64,000 nucleotides of DNA from Moniliella sp. 'wahieum' (taxonomy: Eukaryota; Basidiomycota; Moniliellomycetes; Moniliellales; Moniliellaceae). Position numbers and translations under genes: made by a program. The notes beneath the pieces are model-generated. The model worked only from the letters and a program-made list of their open reading frames with translations, searched no databases and had not been told where the DNA came from. The stretch spans positions 1-64,000 of the forward strand of contig RSEE01000039.1 of assembly GCA_003971905.1 (NCBI GenBank). The letters run 5' to 3'. Positions within the stretch are counted from its first letter, which is position 1. Every line of letters begins with the position of its first letter. Positions 34,099 to 44,510 of the stretch are shown one piece after another.

Positions 34099-34311
34099 AC
34101 GGGATACAACGAGCTCAACGGTATCCGTTGGTTGTCTCCTTTCCCCCTCTTTTTGACTTCAATCCTCGCTGGCTCCTACCCGGCTTCGTGCCATCTCGAC
34201 TCTTCACCTAACCCTCTGCTTCCCCTTCCTCCCCTCGCCTTCATTCCCGGTGCTCGTCTCTGTCACAGTCCCTAATTAGTCGCCAATCCGACTGCCTCGG
34301 TCATCGCAACA
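34099..34311 (+). repeat. Right LTR-like direct repeat
   Basis: Homologous to 32861-33101. It starts near TGACGGGATACAACG and ends ATCGCAACA at 34311. It differs from the left copy at roughly one position in five, so it is old if mutation is the only cause. Confidence 0.72.
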
Positions 34312-34863
34312 GATGGGGACTAGGTAGGTAGCGAGGGGTAGACGGACGACGAGACGACGGTTTACTAGCAGATGCGGTTTTAGAGGCATCAGCGTAAAAA
34401 TGGGAAGGAACCGACAGGCGGGGCGATGCGGGCGGGGCGTACACAGAACAAAGGGCGTGTTATGTTGGAACAGGGGCGGTACATGCATGTGGCTCTGCTA
34501 TCGGAGACCGAGTGCTGCAGGCGAAGGCATATATTCTACTGCGGGCGAGCGCTGGAAGGACTCGGTATAAAAGGCGCGCGGCGCGAGCACACCTGTAGCG
34601 CGATGGCAGCAACTACTCACCCTCTGCACATGGAAGCGGACCAATATCGACGCCCACCGACAGTCGACCCGGCTATACGCCAGTGAGGATGCGCACTTGA
34701 AGCGCCCTCAATTGCTCGCTAATACAACGTGCAATAACCGGCTTTTATGCCGATGGCATGTGTATCGGAAACGAGAGCTCTGGCGGTGTTCCTCCGCCTG
34801 AGTCTTGAGTTCAAGCGTCTGAGTCTGAACATCGATCGAAATCATTAACATTCATCGATCATC
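34312..34863. other. Intergenic upstream of VPS9
   Basis: No coding signal is supported. A GTATAAAAGG TATA-like site lies at about 34564-34573, some 290 bases before the VPS9 start. Confidence 0.45.
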
Positions 34864-37397
34864 ATGCCGCAGTCCCGTGACTGGGATTGGTGGCGCAACG
34901 CAGCGCCGCTGGCTGGTTTCACGTAAAAGAGTGTTGGACGTTTGCCCCGCCGCCACCGCTTTTGCGCGCGCGCGTCTGCTCGCCTCCGCTACGCCGCGCC
35001 CATGCCCCCCCCGGCCTTGGGCAAGCAGCTGCCGCCCCGCAGCCTCCCTCGGCCGCAGCGTCTCCATCCACAAACGCTCCACCCTCGTCTTCGCCCTCGC
35101 CTTCGCCCTCCTCATCGCCCTCCTCATCGCCCTCCTCTTCGCCCCCGCCCTCGCCCTCGCCCGCGGCGCAGCACCCCCGCACCACAACTGCCACCCCTCC
35201 CCGATCACCCTTTCTCCGGCCCCCCAGCCCCCCAGAGCCTCGACGGAAGAACAGTTTGCATCCCTTACCATCCACCCGCCCCTGCCGGTCGAAAAGCGCA
35301 TACCTTCCCCATCCAGCGCCGACGTGAGTGCGCAAGCAGGCGAAGACTCGCTGCTGGCTCAGCCTGGCTACGACCCTTCTCCTTCCCCTCCCCACGACAT
35401 TGTGAACGAGGGTCCTCTTCCTGCGCCTCCTACGACAACGGAAGAAGACCATGAAGCAGAGGGAGACGCACGGCAAGGTGCTACATCCCGCCCCTCCCGA
35501 TCGATAAGGAACCTGCCGCTGGTGCACTTGGTCCCCCCTCTCCTCGGCCGGCCCCAGTCATCCAACACCTCCACGTCCCCCGTCTCTCGCCCAATTGCCA
35601 ACCCTCCCCCCGCACACCTCGAGCATGTGCACAGCGATACCCGTGCGCCCGAAGTGCCATTTGACTTCAACAAGTTCCTCGAACAGATGAAACTGCGCAG
35701 CGCAGTGCCAGTCGGGGAATATGTGCGAAGGTATGTTATGTGCCTCTGGTCTGTCCATCTGGCCCGAGATGCCAAGGTGTCAAGGTGTCAAGGTGAAACA
35801 GGGTCCTAACCTAACCTCTCCCCCATGCATGCGCAGTTTTATTCGCAATTTTGCTCGTCGTCCCCACACGCGTCCAAGCCAGGTTCAGCTGGTCATGGAC
35901 TTTCTCAAGTTCATTACCGATCTCATGAGCCGGACCTTGCCATGGAGCGAACAAACGGCGGTCGAGTTTGACAATGCCAAGGAAGCGATGGAGAAGCTCG
36001 TGATGAGTCGGTTGTACAATTACACTTTTTCCCCTGCTGTTGCTGCGGCGGGGAAATGGCCGATCCAGACGGACGATTTGGAACGGGATGCGGTCCTGGA
36101 CCAAAAATCGCCCTGTTTGCGTGGGTGGAAGAATCTCATCTGGACCTGCCTCCTATCGGCGCTTCAGGTGGCTTCCTCGAATTTGCCGTCAAAGAGTTGC
36201 TCAAGATCAACCACTACAAGGCACCCCGTGACAAGCTCATCTGCATCCTCAACGTGTGCAAAGTGATCTTTGGCTTAATCCGGCAGCTCAAGGAAGACGC
36301 AAGTGCCGACACCTTCTTGCCTCTGTTAGTGTTTGTGGTGTTGCATGCCAAGTGCCCGCACCTAGTAAGCAACGTCGAGTACATCACCAACTTTCGCAGT
36401 CCTGAGCGACTGAATTCGGAAGCGGGATATTATCTTACCTCGCTCCAAGGCGCCATCACATTCATCGAACAAATGGACTTTTCATCCCTCTCCCACCTTA
36501 CCTTGGACGAGTTTGAAGCAAAAGTAGAACGTGCTGCCATTCGCATGGCCGCCGAGGCCGAGCGGAACGCTCCCCGGCTCCCAAGGAATTCGGTCTACTC
36601 GAAATGGCCGGATCGGGGGTCCAGTCACTCAAGGTGTTCTGATCGGTGGTTCTACCGACGCAAGCCACTCCTTCTACCTCCGCTGCTACTTCCATCCCTC
36701 CCACTGCCACTGCACCCACGGCATCGCCCCAACCGGGGGAGACACACGAAGGGGTTGCCCTCCCCGCTGCGGTGGCGAGTGGGTTGGGGGCTCTGACCGC
36801 GCCGTTGACCAGCGCCTCCCTTGCCGAGGACACTCGTCAATTTTTGCAGCGCACGGGGGAGGGCCAAGATGGGCATTGGTCGTCCGATTGGAGCGTTAAA
36901 CAAACTATGGGCCGAGGCCACAGCGGCGGAACCAACCGTCGCACCAGTTGCTGAGGCTACTGACACTTCTGTGCTGAAGTCCAGGTGGGAAGAGGAGAGG
37001 TGGGGGAGAAAGTGCGTGATCCCCGTAGTGGCGAGGAGGCACTGCCACCCAACTCGTCCCCATCTTCGTCCACGCACGCTTCGCATCGCAACGCAACCGT
37101 CTGCTACCGTTTGTCTCCGACGGTCCTGCGACTTCGGAAGCGGCGTCAGCGCATGGCGAATCTGGTTTTTCGTCGGACCCAGTGGGGCGCGCGGCCGCGG
37201 CCAGTTTCCAATTGCCCCTTCCGCCGCTTGGAGACGAGGTGCCCAATCCGTGGGCGCAAGACCAACGGCAACAAGCCAAGCTCGAGACATTGGCCATCAT
37301 GTTCCCTAACATGGAGCGGAACGTATGCCAGTTGATGTTGGAGGCGTGTGCGGGTAACTTGGAGGATACGATTGACAAGTTGCTGACGATGGGGTAG
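34864..37397 (+). CDS. VPS9: Vps9-type Rab5 guanine nucleotide exchange factor
   Basis: Activates the Rab5/Vps21 GTPase on early endosomes for vacuolar sorting. The N-terminal ~250 residues are Pro/Ser-rich and low complexity. Then come a helical bundle (FDFNKFLEQMKLR ... EYVRSFIRNFARRP) and the VPS9 domain at about 36100-36500: KINHYKAPRDKLICILNVCK, SADTFLPLLVFVVLHAKCPH, LVSNVEYITNFRSPERLNSE, AGYYLTSLQGAITFIEQMD, with the conserved Asp and Pro of the DxFLP segment. A C-terminal CUE ubiquitin-binding domain (LAIMFPNMERNVCQLMLEAC then GNLEDTIDKLL) ends at the stop. One intron spans 35731-35836. Frame breaks lie near 34920, 35240, 36055, 36120, 36600 and 37200. Length is about 800 residues. Domain order equals that of yeast Vps9. 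Confidence 0.93.
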
Positions 37398-37945
37398 CGA
37401 ACTATCGAGAGGTCTGCCCAGGTTGTGCACAGCGACGGGGAAAGATCGATGGGGATCCTCTGTGGCGACCATGCGCTTATCCCATCTTATCTCATTCATT
37501 TCCGTCGTGCTTGTCAGATTCACCCGGGAAGTGGAAATGGATGCTTGGTCACAATGGACGGTGCGTGTAAGGCGTGTAAAGCGAGGGAGGGAAGTGCTAG
37601 TAAAAAGTCCATACCGACCGTGTCATTGGTATGACAAACGTCGCTTGAAACGCCCCCGTATTGAGATCATCAACCCCTTGTACAACCGATCGACGACGTG
37701 ACGGCGGCCCCAAGAGTGCGCTAAAACCAGCCGAGTGTGGATTCCAGATGTTCAGCACGTTCAACTGATGCTAGAAGCGCCACCACAACCACCTGTACTC
37801 TCAGCTGAAAACTGGAAGCTCCTGATGAGTTGGATTCAGGAAGTCGGAACACTGAGCGGCCAATAGAAGTCTGGGGGGGCGAACTCACCGTTCAGTTGTA
37901 CGTTGAATGGTAACGGTAAACCTTGAATGTAAGGTGTACATCAAC
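37398..37945. other. Intergenic between VPS9 and tRNA-Ala
   Basis: No gene, repeat or motif stands out beyond the expected VPS9 3' flank. Confidence 0.45.
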
Positions 37946-38017
37946 GGGCGGATAGCTCAGGGGTAGAGCGCTTGCTTAGCATGCATGAGGTCCGGGGTTC
38001 AATTCCCTGTTCGTCCA
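37946..38017 (+). tRNA. tRNA-Ala (AGC), second copy
   Basis: All 72 bases are identical to the copy at 10417-10488, with G3-U70, anticodon AGC and no intron. A run of seven T immediately downstream is a strong Pol III terminator. Confidence 0.97.
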
Positions 38018-39123
38018 ATTTTTTTATCTTTCGGTATTCAATAATCGCGGATAGTCTCACTCATCACTTGTACGTAAGTAGCGTTAGGTCCAGCGCCTCT
38101 TTCACCTCCTTCTCATTCTCCGTCTACCACCACCACGCGACAACCCACGCCTCTGCCTTCTAATCTTCGGCCTCAGGCCTCAGACTGAGTCTCAGCTCCT
38201 CACTCCTCAGTAATCCCGCTACATAGAACAAAGAAAGAGAAGACGCCACTGCCGAGACTCGCCTGCCAACACGGCGCTCGTAATCGCCCTGGAGAGATGG
38301 GAATCGCAGAGGAACCTGCAGGTCTCCGGCCAGGAGCACACGTGTGGCTCCACCGCCAACATCACCGAGTCTCCGTCCGCGCTGTCATGGCCAGTAATGG
38401 ATACTCTATACCCTGGAACACGGTGGAGTATCATCAATCTCATTATAGTTGGTATTAGGTTTTATATATTAGTCCCAACACCCCGGGATAGGCCACTGCA
38501 TCTTCATCCGTACACAGCCTCTCGTCCATTCCAACCGGTTTTCTCGCTGGACCCGTTTCAGCACCATGTTTCCCTCCTCCTGACCGGGACCTGACCGTAT
38601 ATAACAAAGAAGAATGGATGGTAGAACAGTGTGGCTGCACAGAGACAGTATCACGATGTCTGAATGAGCAACTACTAACGCAATGTGATTATAACATTAC
38701 GGAATCTGAGAGCCGCCACACCTTTCGTTAGTGCCTCTATGATCCAGTGCACCATGACGGACGGATAACACGGTTTCGACGTGTCCCATTGAATCAGCAA
38801 GTATCGTCATCGTCCCATCGCAGCGTGGCCAGGTCCCACGGACCTGGGAGTGAGAATATTGAAGAAGGGGAGGTTATATACCCAAAGATGAGAGCGGGGG
38901 TGCATCTCGCAGAAACTGCGCTTGCAGTGGCAACACAGTCTTCTCGAGAGAGGGGGATAATCTTTACAGCAAAGAAGAGGTGAGAGGGGGGGGGGATGCA
39001 TCCGTGCGAGTGTGGGCTGGTGGGCTGACAACTTGATGTCGTTTTGGTACCAATCTTGGAATCTTGGATAGATCAGTGCGGTTATTATTGTACAGTAACG
39101 TACTAACAATCGATCGTAGACGA
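38018..39123. other. Intergenic between tRNA-Ala and the ZIP gene
   Basis: About 1.1 kb with AT-richer patches. No supported gene or RNA is seen. Confidence 0.5.
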
Positions 39124-40270
39124 TTAGGCCCATTTCGCCAAGAGTGCCATCAAGCCTGCGCCGAGGAAGACATAAAAGATGTCGAGGGTGAGCAGCCAGA
39201 TGGGTGCCTTGCGCATCTTGTCGTTAAATATAAAGTCATGGGCAATCAGCTCGACAAAGGCCGTGTAGCACAGAATGCCCGCCGAGATGGAATCGAGTGT
39301 GCCCTCGACGTAGTTGGCCGTGGCACTGTTGCCATTGTACGTGTGGCGCAGACCCAATCCGATCGCCTCGCCAATGGGCGTGACGCACGGATAGGCCAAT
39401 GCGCCGATGAAGGGGACCCACGAACTCTTTTCCAGAGGCAAAAATGCCAGACGGACACCAAGACCCAACCCTTCAAACATTTGGTGAAAGATGATGACAA
39501 TGAAGAGAGTAATAAAGTCGCTTTGGGAGCTGGAAGAACCGAGCGTAAGACCAATGATGACCGAGTGGAAGATGACACCAAACTCGAGGATGGCCACACC
39601 AATGATTTGTGACGCACCACTCCCCGATAGTGCCTCGGTCTGCTCCGAATCAGCATCGTTTGCACTCACGACCCAGTTCTCTTCGTCGGACATCTTGTCC
39701 GTCTTCTCCAACACGTCGGGCTGCTCCCTGGGCGACGAAGTGTACTCGCCAATGGGTGCAATGGGCGGGTTGATGTGCTCGGTGGCATGGTGGTGTCCAC
39801 CTTGGTGCGGTCGTATGCCAGTTTATCTGCGAGCTTCATGCCCCAGCGGAAGGCGAGCATCTCGATGAGGAAGATGAGGCTGCGATGGGTGGCCAGGAGT
39901 TAGTTCTGCCGTACACAGTGTGGGTATGCGAGAAAGGAGGATCGGTCGCACGTACAGAGCAGAGAGGAGGCAGAAGAGGAAGGCGAACGGGTAGCCTTGG
40001 AAGGTGGAGTTGAGGCAGGGCGATCCAAGCTCTTCGGACGCAGGCTGGAGTAGATGCATAAGGCGGTGGCCAAGATGACGCCCGAACCAAAGTAACGGCA
40101 AATGTCGTAGGCCCACATGGGGATGTTGACGTGGGGCACGCGTTTGGTGACGACGGGGAACATGGTGGCAAAGAGGAGGTGGCTAGGATGATGAAGATGG
40201 AGCCGATTCGGAGGCCGATGCTGCCGGCATAGGGCGGGTCTTTGCTGCAGGCATCAGAGGCGTCGGACAT
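39124..40270 (-). CDS. ZIP-family zinc/iron transporter
   Basis: Plasma-membrane (Zrt1/Zrt2-like) or organelle ZIP metal importer, about 355 residues. It opens MSDASDACSKDPPYAGSIG and has TM1 LRIGSIFIILATSSL, TM2 ICRYFGSGVILATALCIYS and TM3 LIFLIEMLAF. A variable cytosolic loop with acidic Ser-rich sequence follows, then TM4 with the metal-binding HSVIIGLTLG, TM5 with HQMFEGLGLG, and TM6-8 ending GLMALLAKWA. The loop is short on the His-rich motifs of many ZIPs. One intron spans 39955-39880 (GTACGT...CGCAG, branch CTAAC). Frame breaks lie near 40165, 40040 and 39790. Confidence 0.93.
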
Positions 40271-43198
40271 GGTGGAGGCGCGGGGGGATGCGAAAGCGGA
40301 GAGAGAGCTGGGGGCGGGGGATGGACACGAGGAGGGCGAGGAAGGGGGAGGGTTATATGGGAGTGCGGGTACTCCTGTGTGCAAAAACACGACCGTGGTG
40401 GTGGGGTGCGCCGGCAGATACTTACGCAGGCACAACGCTTTTTTGATCGCTTACTGGCAGCGACACTGGCGTGGGACAGCAGGGCAGAAAGGAGACGAGT
40501 GCATGGCGGCGCCAGGCACGGCGTCAACGGCACAGGAGACGGGCAGGCAGCCGCCAAAGAGGCGTTGCGCCGGAGAAAAAGCACCCGAAATGGTACATCC
40601 CAGGTCGCCATGCAAATTGGCAGCGTCGTGAAAATATGAGGACCTTTGCGGTGGGCCGAGCACCAGCGCAGCTGCGAGCGCCTCAGCGCACCACCGCCTG
40701 TACCATGGACGAAGCCACGGCAAGCGTAATCGCCCGCCTGCCCGCCGGCGGCTGCGAGCAGGTTGGGCCCATCCAGTAGCCACCGGCCGCCACGCGGCAG
40801 CCCCACCCCAGTGCCCGGCGGGGCGATTTGCTACGCGTTGCCAATCAATATGCCCGCTGGCCTCCCCCGCACAGGCACCTCGACGCACCCAGGCACCATA
40901 CACCCCCAGCAAGACACGCCTGCCCAGTCACCGCTGCAGTGCCACCCTCCCCTCGTCTGTCCCACCCCCCAGCCCATGTGCACCCCCCCATCCATGACGC
41001 AGCACAAACTACCCACACCCATCCACTCGCTCTGCCCGGCCGCAGCCCCGGCACAGGCACCGGAAACAGCACCGGTTTCGTGTCTCGGTGGGGCACCAAC
41101 GGAGCGCATGCAATACGCAGGCGGGAGGGTGTCTGGCCGCTCAGGCGCCCAGGCAACCCTCGGCGCCGCATGCTCTTCTCCCAGCGTTAGGCCGGGTTAG
41201 GACCGACCAGGCAGGACGGGCACCTTTGCGGCCCTCGGCCCCATGTCAAAAAATTTCAACGGCTCGGGACAGTCACGTCACGCTGGGTCTGCTTGCCTAA
41301 TAGCGAGACGCGTTCTGCCACAGTCGTTTTATATACCCTGCTCCGTTGTCTACTCCACAGTACGTACGTCCTGCAGTGGTCAACGTAACCATCTGTAAAC
41401 TCACTTGGTCGCTAGTACACCTCTGCCGCACCTGCTACCACACCCACAAGTGGCTCCCTCATCAGCGACAGGTACGCGACCGTCCTATCCAGTGGCCTCG
41501 CCTCGGCCTCGGCCCGAGTCGATTCAAAATTCTGCCAGTTCACATCCGACAGACGGCGGATGGCGTAAGAGCTGTTACTATACGACACACTGCGTGAATC
41601 CACCTGACCCTCACAGTAAAATAAAGCCAGCTTCAGGTACCTGTAGACCTCTCTTCAAGCTTCAAGCTTCAAGCTTCAAAGAGCCTGCCCTCGGTTGCAA
41701 CGAAGGAGAGAGAGACAATGTCCTCCGCCACACGATATGGTTTGTTTTTCGCCGTGCCACACTCCGGTGCATGGTCAGGCGTCTCAGCGCAGAACAGAAC
41801 AGGTTACAGAGCTCTCATCGCATGAACGTTGAACCGGTGCATAGTGGTCGGGAGAACCCCCATCACCTCAAACTTGCCAAGATGCGGCCTGAGGTTACGC
41901 CCGAAAGAGGTAAAACGAGGCTGTTTGAATGGCTTCACTATTGAAGAATGTGCCTTTGTGTATTATTGTAACCGTACCTAAGGGTTATAGTTGTTGCACG
42001 CATAAAACGACCCGCTCACCCGGTGCTTGTTGCTCTTTGTTGGTGCCAAACCCGTTTAGAAACCAGGGGAACCGCATTTGAGCAAAGCTGTCCCTCTGGC
42101 GCCCTCCCTTCGTCTTCAAACTCGGAGGGTAGCATGCTTGAATACGAAGGAACGGTGGTAGACCTCCAAGCGGTCACCATCACGACTGATCACTTCGTCA
42201 TATAGTAAAGAGATAGGAAATGTTCTTGGTTACGCCCGTGGTATAGTGGCATTCTTGTCGCGCCATGAGCATGTTCCTGCAGCGAAGTAGCTCCTTGTCC
42301 CGGCATTCCAAAAAGGCGTTTTGCGGTTCGTGGGTGCACCACCCTCTGGGCTCAGTGTGGAAGTGGGTGTCGGGGGTGGAACGCACAACTAGCTGTAGGA
42401 TATGGGCTACCACGTCGACTCGTTCAATGCACCGACCTTGGACCCCCTTCACTGGCCCTTTTGGTCCTAGTGTGTTACACTCGCGATCACCTCGCGCACC
42501 CCCATGGGGCAGAGTGTCGCAATATACAGTAGTCTAACTAATAGTACTCTCAATTACAAGGGACGCCTTGTCAGGTACGATGTTACGGTCGGTACCACAG
42601 GTCCCCAGTGATATAAGCACAGAAATAGAGTGTCATGCTTTCAAGAAAGCTGCCAGATTGGCTAAAATGTATATCCATGGTGGAATATGAAAGGGGTTCA
42701 GCTGAATTGGATGTGGTGTATGGCCAAAACGAGGGTTCTTCAAAGTTGGTTACCGTCCCACTTGGGATAACCCAATGCAACACACATGTGTGTTCGGCAG
42801 TGAATGAGGCATGGCAAACGAGCGTATGTTCAAACGAATAGTATATCAAGGGACGTAGTGGCGGAGACATGTACTAAACACGTTATGTGACCCCTTTCTG
42901 CCTATATCTGCAATTCACAAATGCCGTCGCGGTGGGTAGGAGTAGAAGAATGTGCCTTGAATACTTTTAAAGCGTGAGAAGAGGGGACGTGACAGAAAGG
43001 AGAAAGGTAGGATTTCCGCAAACAAGACGAGGCTTATTGCCATTCAGTAGAGATCACAGGGAGAAAGGGGGGAACTCAGGGTAGATGATAGGCGCGTCAT
43101 GAGGGATCCATGCGTAAAGAAGCAGGAAACATCGCGTAGATCTGAACCGGTAAGGCCCGGGCCGACTCGTCGGAACAAGAGGAGAATGTGGTAGGCTT
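40271..43198. other. Gene-poor region
   Basis: About 2.9 kb without a convincing ORF. Most apparent ORFs lack an ATG or look random. A short tandem run of CTTCAAG units lies at 41655-41680. A tRNA-like A box at 42237 has no matching 3' half. The AT content rises from about 41.3 kb. TATATA-type motifs occur near 41330. Confidence 0.55.
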
Positions 43199-44369
43199 TC
43201 AGTTGAAGTTGTTGTGACCTCGCCACTGCCGGCACCAACGTTGAGCAGGCCATCGAGGATGTTGGTCTGACCCTGGCTGGGGGGCGGAGCCTTACGGATT
43301 TGGAAGTTGTTGTTGACCTGGCCATTCCCGGCACCAACGTTGAGCAGGCCATCGAGGATGTTGGTCTGACCCTTGCTGGGGGGCGGAGCCTTACGGACTT
43401 GGAAGTTGTTGTTCACCTTGCCACCCAAACCGACGTTGACAACACCGTCACCAATGTTGTCGCGCTTCGAGTGTTGGAAGTCATTGTTGATTTGACCGTG
43501 AAGAATACCAGCGTTGCCAAGGCCATCGAGAATGGCATCACCGTTGTCACCTTGGAAGTGGTTGTTCACCTCTCCGCCGAGCGCGCCACCGTTGAGGAGA
43601 CCATCGCCAATGTTGTCCCGCTTGGAGTTCTGGAAGTTGTTGTTGATCTCACCGCCAAGGAGTCCGACGTTGGCAATGCCATCCAGAATGTTGTCGCGCT
43701 TCGATGAGTGCTGGAAGTTGTTGTTGATCTGGCCATCGAGGAGACCAACGTTGGCATGCCATCGAGGATGTTGTCGCCACCCTTGTCACCTTGGAAGTTG
43801 TTGTTCACCTCTCCTCCAAGAGCGCCAACGTTGAGAATACCATCACCAATGTTGTCGCGCTTCGAAGCGTGCTGGAAGTTGTTGTTGATCTGACCGTCAA
43901 GCAGGCCAACGTTGGCAATGCCATCGAGGATGTTGTCGCCACCCTTGTCACCTTGGAAGTTGTTGTTCACCTCTCCTCCAAGAGCGCCAACGTTGAGAAT
44001 ACCATCACCAATGTTGTCGCGCTTCGAAGCGTGCTGGAAGTTGTTGTTGATCTGACCGTCAAGCAGGCCAACGTTGGCAATGCCATCGAGGATGTTGTCG
44101 CCACCCTTGTCACCTTGGAAGTTGTTGTTCACCTCTCCTCCAAGAGCGCCAACGTTGAGAATACCATCACCAATGTTGTCGCGCTTCGAAGCGTGCTGGA
44201 AGTTGTTGTTGATCTGACCGTCAAGCAGGCCAACGTTGGCAACGCCATCGAGAATGTCATCCTGGCGACGGAGATGGGTAGGGCGTTGGTTGCGAATGGG
44301 GCCAGCCTCGACAGAGCAAGCCAGAGCCAGGACGACGGCCAGAGTAGCAAACGTAGCGGTGAACTTCAT
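43199..44369 (-). CDS. Secreted Kex2-processed repeat precursor (Rep1-like)
   Basis: About 390 residues. It starts MKFTATFATLAVVLALACSV (signal peptide, cleavage near EAG), then a dibasic RR before the first repeat. The rest is about 13 copies of a 27-residue motif, consensus DNI(L/G)DGIxNVGxLxGxxNNNFQ, in alternating A/B types. An A-B pair of 54 residues (162 bases) is almost perfectly repeated three times and bounded by KR, the Kex2 site (ASKR before DNIGDG). The last copies diverge, carry KAPPP spacers, and end at a NNNFN-like stop. It resembles smut repellent Rep1, whose Kex2-released peptides coat aerial hyphae; homology is inferred from architecture. Frame breaks lie near 43755 and 43207, the latter fixed by one A. 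No Cys is in the repeats, so it is not a hydrophobin. Confidence 0.8.
43760..44245 (-). repeat. 162-bp tandem array inside the repeat-precursor gene
   Basis: The same bases recur at exactly 162-base spacing (for example GTTGTTGATC at 43881, 44043 and 44205). Each unit encodes one 54-residue A-B pair. Near identity at the DNA level implies recent unequal crossing-over or gene conversion. Confidence 0.9.
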
Positions 44370-44502
44370 TGTCAAAGAGGGTGTGGTGGGTTGGGTAGGC
44401 GAGAGTGATGAGGAGAGAAGAGGGGTCCAGGGAACGTCGAAGAGGAAAGGACGGAGTGGAGTGGGTGGTGGAAAGGGGAGGGAACCAACGGTTCAGTCCG
44501 TC

Positions 44503-44510
44503 TATATATA
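44503..44510 (-). promoter_or_regulatory. TATA box of the repeat-precursor gene
   Basis: TATATATA lies 134-141 bases upstream of the ATG at 44369, with a CT-rich stretch between on the coding strand. This is typical of strongly and conditionally expressed fungal genes. Confidence 0.6.

Larger units (their letters stand above)
32861..34311 (+). mobile_element. LTR-flanked, gag-only retroelement (TR-GAG-like)
   Basis: Two direct repeats of roughly 210-240 bases flank a single gag-type ORF. No protease, reverse transcriptase, RNase H or integrase sequence is present in the 1.0 kb between them, in any frame. A G-rich polypurine-like tract (GATGAGGGGGCGG, about 34070-34082) precedes the right repeat, and the repeats end in CA. 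The structure matches terminal-repeat elements with a GAG domain described in plants. Such elements depend on enzymes from autonomous relatives. Confidence 0.72.

Noticed and set aside
41405..41944. A 179-codon open frame as a gene
   Set aside because: It begins with TTG rather than ATG, has no recognisable motif, and lies in a region where random frames of this length are common.
42230..42300. tRNA gene suggested by the A-box-like TGGTATAGTGG
   Set aside because: No matching B box, T arm or 3' acceptor strand follows within 100 bases; at most a tRNA-derived fragment.
43760..44245. CRISPR-like array
   Set aside because: The 162-base repeats are contiguous, have no spacers, and are in-frame coding sequence of a secreted eukaryotic protein.
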